Assembly (NCBI GenBank): GCA_937924405.1
Contig: CALDVW010000115.1
Span: forward strand, 1-36,769
Length of the DNA stretch: 36,769 nt
Direction: 5' to 3'
DNA from: an uncultured Lysobacterales bacterium
GTDB lineage: Bacteria > Pseudomonadota > Gammaproteobacteria > Xanthomonadales > SZUA-36
The notes beneath the pieces were generated by a model. That model saw only the letters and a program-made list of their open reading frames with translations, was not told the origin of the DNA and ran no database searches. Below, in pieces: positions 17,264 through 26,094 of this stretch. Within the stretch, counting starts at the first letter, position 1; each line of letters opens with the position of its first letter. The position numbers and the translations under genes were made by a program.

Positions 17264-18460
17264 ATGAAGAAAGATTGCAGACCCGCAGCGAAAGACGTGC
17301 TGGAATACCTGCAAGGCAGGCGGGGGGACCTGGTCAGCCTGCTGCGCAGAATGACAGAGGCAGAGTCGCCCTCGGATGTGCCCGGCGCCCAGCACGAAAT
17401 CCGGGAAATCATCGCCATGAGGCTCGAACGCCTGGGTTATTCCGTCAAGCGAATTCCCGGCAAGGTCAGTGGTGGCATGCTCCATGCACGTCCCGCCCAT
17501 CGGCGGCCGGACCAGCCGGCCCAGTTGTTACTGGGTCATTACGACACGGTCTGGCCGCTGGGCACCCTGGATGAAATGCCTTTTGAACATGCTCAGGATG
17601 TGGTTCGGGGGCCCGGCGTCTACGACATGAAAGGCGGTGTCGCACAGGCCATTCTGGCTATCGGGGCGCTCAAGGATTTTGACTGCGAACCTGCAGTAAC
17701 CCCGCACATTTTCCTGAATTCTGATGAGGAAATCGGCAGCCGTGAAAGCCGCCGTTATATCGAATCGCTCGCTCCTCACATGAACCGGGTCCTTGTGCTT
17801 GAGCCGTCACTGGGCCCGGGCGGCATGTTAAAGACCGCGCGAAAAGGAATCGGCCGCTTTACCGTCACTGTACAGGGGGAAGCAGCACATGCCGGGCTGG
17901 ATCCGGGCGCCGGAGCGAGCGCAATCCTTGAGCTTTCACATGTCATCCAGGCGCTTTTCGCACTCAACGACCTCGACCGGGGAATCACCGTCAACGTGGG
18001 CACGATTGATGGCGGGCTGAGGCCCAACGTGGTGGCGCCCAAAAGCACGGCCGTGGTCGATGTCCGGGTGGAATCACAGGCCGATGCCGATCAGATCTGT
18101 GCTGAGATACGAAGCCTTGAACCGGCCATAGAGGGCACTTCCCTATTGATTGAAGGTGGATTCGGACGCCCGGCAATGGAACGGACCGCCGCCAATCGCG
18201 GACTGTGGCAACTAGCCTGCCGGCTGGGAGATGAACTCGGCCTGGAACTCGAGCAGGGTCTTGCCGGCGGCGGCTCGGACGGCAACTTCACCAGCCAGCA
18301 CACGGCAACACTTGACGGCCTGGGCGCGGTGGGTGACGGCGCCCATGCCCGCCACGAACACCTCCGTCTTGGGCCCACCCTTGAGCGCGCCGCTTTACTG
18401 GCGCTTTTACTGATGGCGCCGCCGCTCGGACTTCAGCAGCCACTGCATGGTGACACATGA
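17264..18460 (+). CDS. M20 family metallopeptidase, carboxypeptidase G2-like
   Basis: A 398-residue zinc peptidase of the M20A (glutamate carboxypeptidase) type. Metal and catalytic motifs are in order: GHYDTVWP (His/Asp), GPGVYDMKGG (bridging Asp), NSDEEIGS (catalytic Glu plus ligand), VLEPSLG (ligand Glu), the dimerisation-lid motif GEAAHAGLDP, GGGSDGNFTS and a C-terminal GDGAHARHEH (last His). This order and the Ala/His-Ala-Gly signature fit enzymes that remove a C-terminal Glu or deacylate N-acyl amino acids. No signal peptide, so cytoplasmic. The ribosome site is poorly placed (AGAAGAG one nt before ATG). The stop overlaps the next gene by 4 bp (ATGA), which suggests the two products act in one pathway. 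Confidence 0.9.
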   Translation: MKKDCRPAAKDVLEYLQGRRGDLVSLLRRMTEAESPSDVPGAQHEIREIIAMRLERLGYSVKRIPGKVSGGMLHARPAHRRPDQPAQLLLGHYDTVWPLGTLDEMPFEHAQDVVRGPGVYDMKGGVAQAILAIGALKDFDCEPAVTPHIFLNSDEEIGSRESRRYIESLAPHMNRVLVLEPSLGPGGMLKTARKGIGRFTVTVQGEAAHAGLDPGAGASAILELSHVIQALFALNDLDRGITVNVGTIDGGLRPNVVAPKSTAVVDVRVESQADADQICAEIRSLEPAIEGTSLLIEGGFGRPAMERTAANRGLWQLACRLGDELGLELEQGLAGGGSDGNFTSQHTATLDGLGAVGDGAHARHEHLRLGPTLERAALLALLLMAPPLGLQQPLHGDT

Positions 18461-19497
18461 GCCCGCACTACTTTTTTTCATCAGTGACCCGCAGTTCCGA
18501 CCTGTGGACTGTGCCTTTCGAGACAGTGAAGCTGGACCGGTCTGAATGGGGCACCGGTGATTTCGTGGTCGGTCGCGTAACCGGCAAGCGCAACCGACTG
18601 TATGAATGCGAAACAAAAACCGGCCGCATGGCGGACATGGTGCTGGGTGATCTGCTGGTGGGCGCACTGGGCACCCGGGCCGCCACCCTGGAAGGCGTCG
18701 GCGACTGGCGCGACACGACTGCCAACCGGGAACTGGATGCATTGACCAGCGCCGGCCTGTTCGGACGGGCCACGTCCATTTCTCCCATGCTGCCGGAACT
18801 GATGCGGCTGGAATACCTCGGTCACGTGACCCGCAAGGGCAACAAGCTCGGCATGATGGATTTTGTGGTGCCGGCAGAACCCAGAGTCTTGAACATACCC
18901 GTCATACTCCTGATCGGCACTTCCATGTCTGCCGGCAAGACCAGCTCAGGCCAGGTGATCATCCGGGCATTGAATTACCTCGGTCTGGATGTGGTGGCCG
19001 CCAAGCTCACCGGCGCCGCCCGTTATCGCGATGTCCTGAAGTTCCGCGACGCCGGCGCGCGGAATGTTTTCGATTTTGTCGATGCCGGATTGCCATCCAC
19101 GGTTTGTTCAGAGTCCTGTTTCAGAACGGCGCTGGAATTACTGCTGTCGAAGATTGCCGCTTGTGGGGCAGACGTCCTGGTTGTTGAAGCAGGCGCCTCG
19201 CCCCTCGAACCCTATAACGGCGCCATGGTCATCAGTTACCTCAGACACCTGGCTTGCTTCACCCTGCTCTGTGCCTCCGACCCGTATGCTGTCCTCGGGG
19301 TTCAGACGGCTTACGGCAGACATATGAAAGCGGACCTGGTCACCGGACCGGCCGCCAACACCGATGCGGCCATTCGCCTGGTCAAAGAGCTGTCGGGGCA
19401 TACGGCGCTGAGTCTGCTGGACCGGAAAAACTACCCCGAACTGATCACGCTGCTGACCGAAGCGCTCAAGCAGCAGCCGCGGAAAGCGGCTGGCTAA
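18457..19497 (+). CDS. DUF1611-like P-loop protein
   Basis: 346 residues. The N-terminal part (about 1-140) is mixed alpha/beta with the segment TGDFVVGRVTG. A P-loop domain follows: GTSMSAGKTSS (154-164), a second conserved stretch AAKLTGAARYRDVLKFRDAGA, and ADVLVVEAGASPLEPYNG (238-255), which corresponds to the VEGQGSL-x-HPAYSG type motif of the DUF1611 family. DUF1611 members include DgcN, reported as an N-acetyltransferase in marine D-glutamate catabolism; whether this divergent protein shares that reaction is unknown. Its 4-bp overlap with an amino-acid-type M20 peptidase supports a role in modified amino-acid or dipeptide metabolism. Not a member of common GTPase or ParA families by motif. 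Confidence 0.7.
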   Translation: MSPHYFFSSVTRSSDLWTVPFETVKLDRSEWGTGDFVVGRVTGKRNRLYECETKTGRMADMVLGDLLVGALGTRAATLEGVGDWRDTTANRELDALTSAGLFGRATSISPMLPELMRLEYLGHVTRKGNKLGMMDFVVPAEPRVLNIPVILLIGTSMSAGKTSSGQVIIRALNYLGLDVVAAKLTGAARYRDVLKFRDAGARNVFDFVDAGLPSTVCSESCFRTALELLLSKIAACGADVLVVEAGASPLEPYNGAMVISYLRHLACFTLLCASDPYAVLGVQTAYGRHMKADLVTGPAANTDAAIRLVKELSGHTALSLLDRKNYPELITLLTEALKQQPRKAAG

Positions 19498-19531
19498 AAA
19501 GCCGCTCCTTCACGATAACGGGGGGATAAAA

Positions 19532-19557
19532 AAAGGCGCCGGAAACCCGGCGCCTTT
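19532..19557. terminator. Intrinsic terminator between convergent genes
   Basis: A perfect 11-bp stem (AAAGGCGCCGG / CCGGCGCCTTT) with a 4-nt loop lies between the P-loop gene (ends 19497) and hppA (ends 19584). On the minus strand the stem runs into seven T, so it should end the hppA transcript efficiently; on the plus strand only three T follow, so it is weaker for the other side. Confidence 0.9.
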
Positions 19558-19583
19558 CGATTGCTGTATAAAAGCAGTTCAGA

Positions 19584-21599
19584 TCAAAGAATCGGAACGA
19601 TCAGCAAGGCCACGATATTGATGATCTTGATCAACGGGTTGATCGCGGGACCAGCCGTATCCTTGTATGGGTCGCCCACGGTGTCACCGGTTATGGCCGC
19701 ATTGTGCGCATCGGTTCCTTTCCCGCCGAAGTTTCCGTCTTCGATGTATTTCTTGGCGTTATCCCAGGCGCCGCCACCTGTGGTCATGGAAATTGCCACG
19801 AACAGACCGGTCACAATGGTACCTACCAGCATGCCGCCGAGAGCCTGTTTGCCGAGCAACAGCCCAACAACGATCGGTGCCAACAGAGGCAACAGGGAAG
19901 GAATAATCATTTCCTTGATTGCCGCCTTGGTCAGCAAATCAACTGCGCGGGTATAGTCCGGCTTCCCAGTGCCTTCCATGATGCCTTCGATTTCGCGGAA
20001 CTGACGGCGAACTTCTTCTACCACTGATCCGGCTGCGCGGCCAACCGCCTCCATCGCCATGGCGCCGAACAGGTACGGCACCATGCCGCCGATGAACAGA
20101 CCGATGATGACATAATGGTTAGACAGGTCGAATGTGATTTCACCATGGCCAGCCTTGGCCAGGCTACTCGTGTAATCCGCGAACAGAACCAATGCCGCAA
20201 GCCCGGCTGAGCCAATAGCGTAGCCCTTGGTGACTGCCTTGGTGGTGTTGCCGACTGCGTCCAGAGCATCGGTGGTTTTGCGCACATCGGAAGGCAGTTC
20301 AGCCATTTCGGCGATACCGCCTGCGTTATCCGTGATGGGACCGAAAGCGTCCAGCGCCACAATCATCCCCGTCATTGACAGCATGGATGTGGCTGCGATC
20401 GCAATACCGTACAGGCCGGCAAAATGATGCGCGCCCCAGATAGAAGCACATACTGCCAGTACCGGCAATGCGGTGGCTTTCATGGAAATACCCAGGCCGG
20501 CAATGATATTGGTGGCATCCCCGGTAGTTGATGCCGCCGCAATCTTTTTGACCGGGCTGAATTCCGTGCCGGTGTAGTACTCGGTGATGAAGACCATTGC
20601 AGCTGTCAACACCAGCCCGATCAGTGCTGAAAAGTACAGGTTCAGACCCTGTTCACCCATCATCTGCACAGAGGGATAGTAAAACGCCACTGCTGCCAGG
20701 ATTCCCGAAACGATGACACCCTTGTACAGAGCGCCCATGATGGAACCGCTTTTGCCGGCTTTAACAAAAAACGTACCGAGAACGGAAGCGACGATGGACA
20801 AGCCACCGAGCACCATTGGGTAAATCACGGCATTTGGGCCAATTGATTCGACCATCAAACCGCCCAGCAGCATGGTTGCAACCAGAGTTACGGCGTAGGT
20901 TTCGAACAGGTCAGCTGCCATACCGGCGCAGTCGCCCACGTTGTCACCCACATTATCCGCAATCACACCGGGGTTACGTGGGTCATCTTCAGGAATACCA
21001 GCTTCCACTTTACCTACGAGATCAGCACCTACATCGGCGCCCTTGGTGAAAATACCGCCGCCCAGCCGGGCGAAGATGGAGATCAGCGAACCGCCGAAAG
21101 CCAGGCCAACAAGTGCGTGGATCGTGTGTTCCTGGTCGTAGCCCATGCTGGTAAGTGCAGCGTAATAGCCGGCAACGCCCAGCAGGCCAAGGCCTACTAC
21201 CAACATGCCGGTAATGGCGCCGCCGCGGAATGCAACCTTCAGAGCGGGACTGACACCGCTACGCGCCGCCTCGGCGGTGCGCACATTGGCGCGCACGGAC
21301 ACGAACATACCGATGTAACCGGCCAGTCCAGAAAAAATTGCTCCGATAGCAAAGCCGATTGCGGTCACCCAATCAAGTGCGAAACCGACGACAAAAAACA
21401 AAACGGCGCCGACGGCGCCGATGGTCGCGTACTGCCGGTTCATATAGGCTTTTGCGCCTTCCTGAATCGCCGCGGCAATACTCTGCATCTTTTCATTGCC
21501 GGCTGGTTTGCCCAGCACCCAGGTGGTGGTCAGCAGGCCGTAGATTACTGCCAGCAATGCTGAACCAAGCGCTAACCATAGCGCCATCTCGTTACTCAT
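19584..21599 (-). CDS. hppA: Proton-translocating membrane pyrophosphatase, K+-independent type
   Basis: Couples PPi hydrolysis to ion pumping across the inner membrane. 671 residues and about 16 hydrophobic segments fit the family. Catalytic features are [12 protein letters not shown] (188-199), [20 protein letters not shown] (204-223), STTGDATN (357-364), [12 protein letters not shown] (417-428) and a C-terminal [14 protein letters not shown]. The subclass motif GNTTKA has Lys454 at the position that is Ala in potassium-dependent enzymes, so this should be a K+-independent H+ pump. GAGGAG precedes the ATG. The PPi-dependent phosphofructokinase gene lies upstream, 96 nt away on the same strand, a pairing known from methanotrophs. 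The hppA transcript ends at the terminator downstream. Confidence 0.96.
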   Translation of the reverse strand: MSNEMALWLALGSALLAVIYGLLTTTWVLGKPAGNEKMQSIAAAIQEGAKAYMNRQYATIGAVGAVLFFVVGFALDWVTAIGFAIGAIFSGLAGYIGMFVSVRANVRTAEAARSGVSPALKVAFRGGAITGMLVVGLGLLGVAGYYAALTSMGYDQEHTIHALVGLAFGGSLISIFARLGGGIFTKGADVGADLVGKVEAGIPEDDPRNPGVIADNVGDNVGDCAGMAADLFETYAVTLVATMLLGGLMVESIGPNAVIYPMVLGGLSIVASVLGTFFVKAGKSGSIMGALYKGVIVSGILAAVAFYYPSVQMMGEQGLNLYFSALIGLVLTAAMVFITEYYTGTEFSPVKKIAAASTTGDATNIIAGLGISMKATALPVLAVCASIWGAHHFAGLYGIAIAATSMLSMTGMIVALDAFGPITDNAGGIAEMAELPSDVRKTTDALDAVGNTTKAVTKGYAIGSAGLAALVLFADYTSSLAKAGHGEITFDLSNHYVIIGLFIGGMVPYLFGAMAMEAVGRAAGSVVEEVRRQFREIEGIMEGTGKPDYTRAVDLLTKAAIKEMIIPSLLPLLAPIVVGLLLGKQALGGMLVGTIVTGLFVAISMTTGGGAWDNAKKYIEDGNFGGKGTDAHNAAITGDTVGDPYKDTAGPAINPLIKIINIVALLIVPIL

Positions 21600-21654
21600 T
21601 TGATACTCCTCACAAAACCCGAAAAATTAGCCGCGGTATCTTAGCAAAATTTGA

Positions 21655-21693
21655 TCACAACCGCTCTGTGAAATTTCAATAACGTGTGAAATT
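21655..21693. repeat. Paired short repeats ahead of hppA
   Basis: TGTGAAATT occurs twice in direct orientation (21667-21675 and 21685-21693, 18 bp apart), and TCACA-N7-TGTGA (21655-21671) forms a small inverted repeat that shares the first copy. The region is the 96-bp gap between the PPi-PFK stop and the hppA start. It may be an operator or chance; the arms are short. Confidence 0.35.
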
Positions 21694-21695
21694 AA

Positions 21696-22955
21696 TCAAA
21701 CTTCAAATTCGGGCAATTTCTTTTTGACCAGAACTTTTTTCATGCGGACATACTTCGGCAGGCCGTCGCGATCGTAAGGAGGGTAGTCTTCACCCCGAAT
21801 CAGTGGCGCCAGATAGCGGCGGGCTGCCGGAGTGATCCCCATACCGTCAGCCGTGATATAGCTTTTGGGCATCATCTTTTCCCGGTTGGCCACGCGGCCG
21901 AGCGACACCTCGTCGATCTTCCAGCGATAAGGGTTGTTCGAGACGCGCTTGATAACCGGCATGACACCGGTCTTACCCTGCAGGGCAAACTCTACGGCAG
22001 AGGCGCCCACGGCGTATGCCTGCTCGACGTCAACCTTGGAAGCCACGTGGCGGGCTGAACGCTGCAGGTAATCGGAAACGGCCCAGTGATACTTGTAACC
22101 CAGCTTTTCCCTGACGATGTTTGCCAGTACTGGCGCAACACCGCCCAACTGAGCGTGCCCGAATGCATCCCGGGTGCCTGCGTCAGCCAGGAACTGGCCC
22201 CGTCCGTTGCGCACCCCTTCCGAAACGACGATCGAGCAATATCCGTAGTTTGCCACTGCGTGTTTAACCTTCCGCAGAAACTCCCGTTGCTTAAAGGGCA
22301 CTTCCGGGAACAGGATCACGTGTGGCGGATCACCCTCTTCGCGGGCCACGAGCCCCGAAGCCGCCGCTATCCAACCCGCATGGCGGCCCATGACTTCCAG
22401 AATGAAAACCTTGGTTGAACTCGAAGCCATGGATTCTACATCCAGGCTCGCTTCCAGGATAGATACCGCCACATACTTGGCCACGGAGCCGAAACCGGGG
22501 CAGTTGTCGGTAATGGGCAAGTCGTTGTCGATGGTCTTGGGCACACCGATGCACTGCACCGGGAATCCCATTTTCTTACCGATCTGCGATACCTTGTGCG
22601 CGGTATCGGCGGAGTCGCCTCCCCCGTTGTAGAAGAAGTAGCCAATATCGTGCGCATGCAGTACTTCGATCAGCCGCTCGTATTCCCTTTTACTCTCTTC
22701 GATGCTTTTGAGCTTGTAGCGGCAAGAACCAAATGCGCCGCCCGGAGTGTGCCTGAGGGCGGTAACCGCTGTCTTGCTTTCACGTGATGTATCGATCAGT
22801 TCTTCCCGCAGGATGCCGATGATCCCATCCTTTCCTGCATAAACCTTTCCGATCTTGTCGTGGTTTTTTCTCGCGGTCTCGATCACGCCGCAAGCGGTGG
22901 CATTGATGACCGGTGTTACGCCCCCGGATTGTGCGTAAAGAATGTTTTTCTTCAT
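21696..22955 (-). CDS. pfp: Pyrophosphate-dependent 6-phosphofructokinase
   Basis: Interconverts fructose 6-phosphate and fructose 1,6-bisphosphate with PPi as phosphoryl donor, reversibly. 419 residues, longer than the roughly 320 of bacterial ATP-PFK. N-terminal AQSGGVTPVINAT; the donor-site motif is GGGDSADTA (111-119), with Asp at the position that is Gly in ATP enzymes; PKTIDND (139-145) carries the Lys that replaces the Gly of PGTIDND; then MGRHAGW and PEVPF. Both changes are the known signature of PPi specificity. The gene is on the same strand as hppA and divergent from adk across 97 bp. In this context glycolytic flux can be tied to the cell's PPi pool and to the membrane pyrophosphatase. 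Confidence 0.94.
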   Translation of the reverse strand: MKKNILYAQSGGVTPVINATACGVIETARKNHDKIGKVYAGKDGIIGILREELIDTSRESKTAVTALRHTPGGAFGSCRYKLKSIEESKREYERLIEVLHAHDIGYFFYNGGGDSADTAHKVSQIGKKMGFPVQCIGVPKTIDNDLPITDNCPGFGSVAKYVAVSILEASLDVESMASSSTKVFILEVMGRHAGWIAAASGLVAREEGDPPHVILFPEVPFKQREFLRKVKHAVANYGYCSIVVSEGVRNGRGQFLADAGTRDAFGHAQLGGVAPVLANIVREKLGYKYHWAVSDYLQRSARHVASKVDVEQAYAVGASAVEFALQGKTGVMPVIKRVSNNPYRWKIDEVSLGRVANREKMMPKSYITADGMGITPAARRYLAPLIRGEDYPPYDRDGLPKYVRMKKVLVKKKLPEFEV

Positions 22956-23052
22956 CTTAGATAACTCTCTGATTGGGTTGTTTAACTGAATTGACTTGAG
23001 CCTGACGAGCGGTTAGCGTTAGCCCCATATTCTAGAGGACGGAAAGGGTCTT

Positions 23053-23628
23053 ATGCGAATTGTATTACTGGGAGCCCCCGGATCGGGAAAAGGGACACAG
23101 GCCGCGCTCCTGGTACAGCATTTGGGTCTGCCGCATATTTCCACCGGGGAACTTCTCCGGTCGGCGGTCGCCGCGGGCAGTGCTCTCGGAATGCGGGCGA
23201 AAGCCGTGATAGACCGGGGCGAACTGGTTTCCAACGAGATCATGCTGGGCCTGATCGAAGAGCGCCTGTCACAGGATGACGTTTCAGATGGGTTCATTCT
23301 GGATGGTTACCCCCGTAACATTTCCCAGGCCGAAGCACTGGAAACCCTTCTGAACCGGCTCGACCAACCGGTAGATGAAGCGCTACAGATTGACGTAGAC
23401 GTCGAGATGGTAGCGATGCGAATTGCCAAACGCGCCGCCAAGGAAGGCCGCAGTGACGACAGCGAAAATACCGTGCGGCACCGGATGAAGATTTACGCCG
23501 AGCAGACGGCGCCGGTGGTTGACTACTACGCGCAAAAGGGCCTGTTGTCACGAGTTCTCGGGGAAGGGACCATCGAAGAAGTTTTCCAGCGCATAAAAGG
23601 TGTGCTGCAAATTCGCTCTGACTCCTGA
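23053..23628 (+). CDS. adk: Adenylate kinase, short form
   Basis: Catalyses ATP + AMP = 2 ADP. 191 residues: P-loop GAPGSGKGTQ at the start, the AMP-binding ISTGELLR and DGYPRN motifs, and the NTVRHRMKIY Arg segment. The region between about residues 135 and 145 (KRAAKEGRSDDSENT) is the short loop that replaces the 27-residue LID of the E. coli enzyme, so this is the short-variant type, as in Xanthomonadales. The ATG is preceded by GGACGGAAAGGG. Divergent from the PPi-PFK gene. Adk handles AMP from synthetases that also release PPi, so the neighbourhood fits a PPi/AMP theme. A TTGACT (22991-22996) upstream has no convincing -10 partner. Confidence 0.96.
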   Translation: MRIVLLGAPGSGKGTQAALLVQHLGLPHISTGELLRSAVAAGSALGMRAKAVIDRGELVSNEIMLGLIEERLSQDDVSDGFILDGYPRNISQAEALETLLNRLDQPVDEALQIDVDVEMVAMRIAKRAAKEGRSDDSENTVRHRMKIYAEQTAPVVDYYAQKGLLSRVLGEGTIEEVFQRIKGVLQIRSDS

Positions 23629-23640
23629 AAAGATACACTC

Positions 23641-24123
23641 TTGTTTCTGACACTCCTGGACATTTTGCGACTTCGGTCCGGCCCGCAGGATTTACCGGCG
23701 GGCTGGACATTTGCCATTGTTTTCGCCGTTGCGTACGTTGCCCAGGGATTTGTCGCCGACCAACTGATGGGTGAAGCAGATGGTGAAGCCCGCAGTCTGC
23801 TGGCCATCACGGTCCAGTTCGGTATCGTCTCTGCCCTGCTGAATGCCCGCAACGCCAGGGAACGGTTGCCTCAGACGCTGACGGCACTGGCCGGAACCGG
23901 CTTCATCTTCGGCTTACTGGCCCTGCTGATCCTGACACAGATCAAACCGGAAAAGCCGCAACCGGATCTGGCTTTGCTGTATCTCGGCCTGTTCATCTGG
24001 AGCCTGGTCGTCGATGCGCATATTTACCGGCTCGCGCTGTCCGTTAAAATGAGTATTGGGGTACTCTTGGCTGTATTGATCTTCGGAGCCAATTTCATAC
24101 TTCTGAAAGCTGTATTTGAGTAG
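23641..24123 (+). CDS. Multi-pass membrane protein of unknown function
   Basis: 160 residues, about four hydrophobic helices (around 21-42, 52-66, 80-101 and 108-127, with a final one at about 134-155) and short charged loops. I recognise no motif; the topology resembles small Yip1-like membrane proteins, but that is only a shape match. The only start in frame is TTG at 23641, 12 nt after the adk stop and in the same reading frame, with just a weak AAAAGA upstream; a later start would remove the first helix. It is 7 nt from mpl, so the order adk - this gene - mpl - LON-domain gene looks like one transcript. Confidence 0.7.
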   Translation: MFLTLLDILRLRSGPQDLPAGWTFAIVFAVAYVAQGFVADQLMGEADGEARSLLAITVQFGIVSALLNARNARERLPQTLTALAGTGFIFGLLALLILTQIKPEKPQPDLALLYLGLFIWSLVVDAHIYRLALSVKMSIGVLLAVLIFGANFILLKAVFE

Positions 24124-24130
24124 GAACACC

Positions 24131-25498
24131 ATGCATATTCACATTCTGGGCGCCTGCGGAACTTTCATGGGTGGTGTCGCACTGCTTGCCAAACGTGCAG
24201 GCCACCGGGTTTCCGGCTCTGATCGCCACACCTACCCGCCCATGAGCACCCAGTTGGAGTCCGAAGGCATCGAACTGTTCGAAGGCTACCGGCCGGAGCA
24301 CCTGGACCCGGCGCCAGATCTGGTCGTTATCGGTAACGCTCTGAGCCGCGGCAACCCGGCCGTGGAGCATGTCCTGAACAGTGGAGTTCATTACACATCA
24401 GGCCCGCGTTGGCTGGGTGAAAACTATCTTCGGGGAAAAACAGTCATCGCGGTTGCGGGAACTCATGGGAAAACCACAACGGCCAGCATGGTTGCCTGGA
24501 TTCTTGAGCGCGCGAACCGCAAACCTGGTTTTCTGATCGGCGGATTACCGATGAATTTTGGCTATTCAGCAAGAGACGGCAAGCAAATTTTTGTCGTCGA
24601 GGCGGACGAATACGACACGGCGTTCTTCGACAAACGCGCGAAGTTCGTTCATTACCGGCCGGATATCGCCATTCTCAATAATCTGGAATTCGACCATGCG
24701 GATATTTATGACGACCTGAAATCCATCCAGACCCAGTTTCATCATCTTGTCAGGACCATTCCCGGAAACGGAACCATCATAAGCAACGGACAGGATAGCC
24801 GGCTCGAAACTGTCCTTGAGCAGGGCTGCTGGAGTAAATTACAACGGTTTTCCATGGCCGAAGATCTCGATTGGAGGGTTGAGCTGCTAAAGCCGGATGG
24901 CAGCGAACTGGCTTTTTACTTTGGAGAGGAGACCGCAGGTACGTTGTCCTGGAACCATTGCGGCCGCCACAACGCCATGAACGCCTGTGCCGCCCTGGGC
25001 GCCGCTGTTGCGGCCGGAGTCAACCCGCCAGCCGCGGTGAAGGCACTCGAATCCTTTACGGGCGTCAAGAGAAGAATGGAGCTCATCGCCGCGACGGACG
25101 ATATCGTGGTTTACGACGATTTCGCCCACCACCCCACGGCCATCCGTCTCACCCTGGAGGGATTGAGGCGGAATGTCGGAAACGCCCGCGTCCTGGTCGC
25201 TCTGGAACCCCGTAGCAATACCATGCGCTCGGGTATTCACATCAGCGAACTGGGACCTGCGTTAACTGCCGCGGACCACGTCTGGCTGATGGCGGGAGAC
25301 GCCATCGACTGGGATCCGCACGAAGCGCTTGCACCACTTGATGGACGCGGACGGGTGGTAACCCGCAGCGAAGACCTGCTGGCGCAGATGCTCGATACCG
25401 TGAAACCGGGGGATCATGTCATATTCATGAGTAATGGTGGCTTCGAATCCGCGCCGGCCCGATTCAGCGAATCGCTGAAAGCCAATGAGCATCATTGA
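24131..25498 (+). CDS. mpl: UDP-N-acetylmuramate:L-Ala-gamma-D-Glu-meso-DAP ligase
   Basis: Ligates recycled murein tripeptide to UDP-MurNAc in cell-wall recycling; cytoplasmic. 455 residues from the ATG at 24131 (MHIHILGACGTFMGG), which is the true family start; a TTG five codons earlier is less likely. Motifs: Rossmann-type ILGACGTFMGG, SGSD, P-loop AGTHGKTTT, EADEYDTAFFDKR, LEFDHADIY, NAMNACAA and VYDDFAHHPTAI, all typical of Mpl rather than MurC. This is the third Mur-type ligase in the window, after CphA and its short paralogue, but it belongs to a different branch. It overlaps the next gene by 14 bp. Confidence 0.95.
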   Translation: MHIHILGACGTFMGGVALLAKRAGHRVSGSDRHTYPPMSTQLESEGIELFEGYRPEHLDPAPDLVVIGNALSRGNPAVEHVLNSGVHYTSGPRWLGENYLRGKTVIAVAGTHGKTTTASMVAWILERANRKPGFLIGGLPMNFGYSARDGKQIFVVEADEYDTAFFDKRAKFVHYRPDIAILNNLEFDHADIYDDLKSIQTQFHHLVRTIPGNGTIISNGQDSRLETVLEQGCWSKLQRFSMAEDLDWRVELLKPDGSELAFYFGEETAGTLSWNHCGRHNAMNACAALGAAVAAGVNPPAAVKALESFTGVKRRMELIAATDDIVVYDDFAHHPTAIRLTLEGLRRNVGNARVLVALEPRSNTMRSGIHISELGPALTAADHVWLMAGDAIDWDPHEALAPLDGRGRVVTRSEDLLAQMLDTVKPGDHVIFMSNGGFESAPARFSESLKANEHH

Positions 25499-26075
25499 GA
25501 TTCCGCTGTTTCCCCTTCGAGCCGTCCTGTTTCCAGGAGGCCATCTGCCGTTGCGGATATTCGAGCAACGTTACCTGACCATGGTGCGAAACTGCGCGCG
25601 CAATGATTCCGGGTTCGGTGTTTGCCTGATCCGTGAAGGCGAAGAGGCCGTATCACCGGTCAAAACAGCACAGCTGGGCACCCACGCCCAGATCGTCGAC
25701 TGGTATACGCTGGAAGATGGCCTGCTCGGGGTCTCCGCGATTGGTACGGTTCGCTTCCTGTCAGAGAACACCTGGCAGCAGGAAGACGGCCTGTTTCGGG
25801 CGGAAGTGAGAGTCATTCCAGAACCACCGGAATGCCCGGTTCCCGAACCCTATTCCGTGTTGAGCGATGTGCTGGGGCGATTCATGGAAAAAGTGGGGCA
25901 CCAGTACCCGGACTACATTCCCGACCATCTCCAGGATGCCGTTTGGGTGGGCTATCGCCTGTCCGAATTGTTGCCGCTGTCTGGGATAGAGAAGCAGCAC
26001 CTGCTTGAGTTGTCCGACCCGATAGAAAGACTGCAGAACCTGGTCGAGATCCTGCCCAGATTTCAAACAGGCTGA
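25485..26075 (+). CDS. LON N-terminal (substrate-binding) domain protein
   Basis: 196 residues that match only the N-terminal domain of Lon protease: IEIPLFPLRAVLFPGGHLPLRIFEQRYL at the start, then GFGVCLIREGEE, GTHAQIVDW and a helical C-terminal half with LPLSGIEKQHLLEL and ERLQNLVEIL. No AAA+ or Ser-Lys protease domain is present, so it is a stand-alone LON-domain protein, common in gammaproteobacteria and of unclear function (possibly binding unfolded protein or a regulator of proteolysis). The start overlaps mpl by 14 bp. It is convergent with the DedA-type gene, whose stop is 19 nt away; a weak AT-rich hairpin lies in between. Confidence 0.87.
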   Translation: MSIIEIPLFPLRAVLFPGGHLPLRIFEQRYLTMVRNCARNDSGFGVCLIREGEEAVSPVKTAQLGTHAQIVDWYTLEDGLLGVSAIGTVRFLSENTWQQEDGLFRAEVRVIPEPPECPVPEPYSVLSDVLGRFMEKVGHQYPDYIPDHLQDAVWVGYRLSELLPLSGIEKQHLLELSDPIERLQNLVEILPRFQTG

Positions 26076-26094
26076 AAACTCATAGAACGTGATT

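Noticed and set aside
22991-23031. TTGACT upstream of adk as a -35 element
   Set aside because: At 17 nt spacing the -10 is TAGCGT (3/6), and the better CATATT is 29 nt away.
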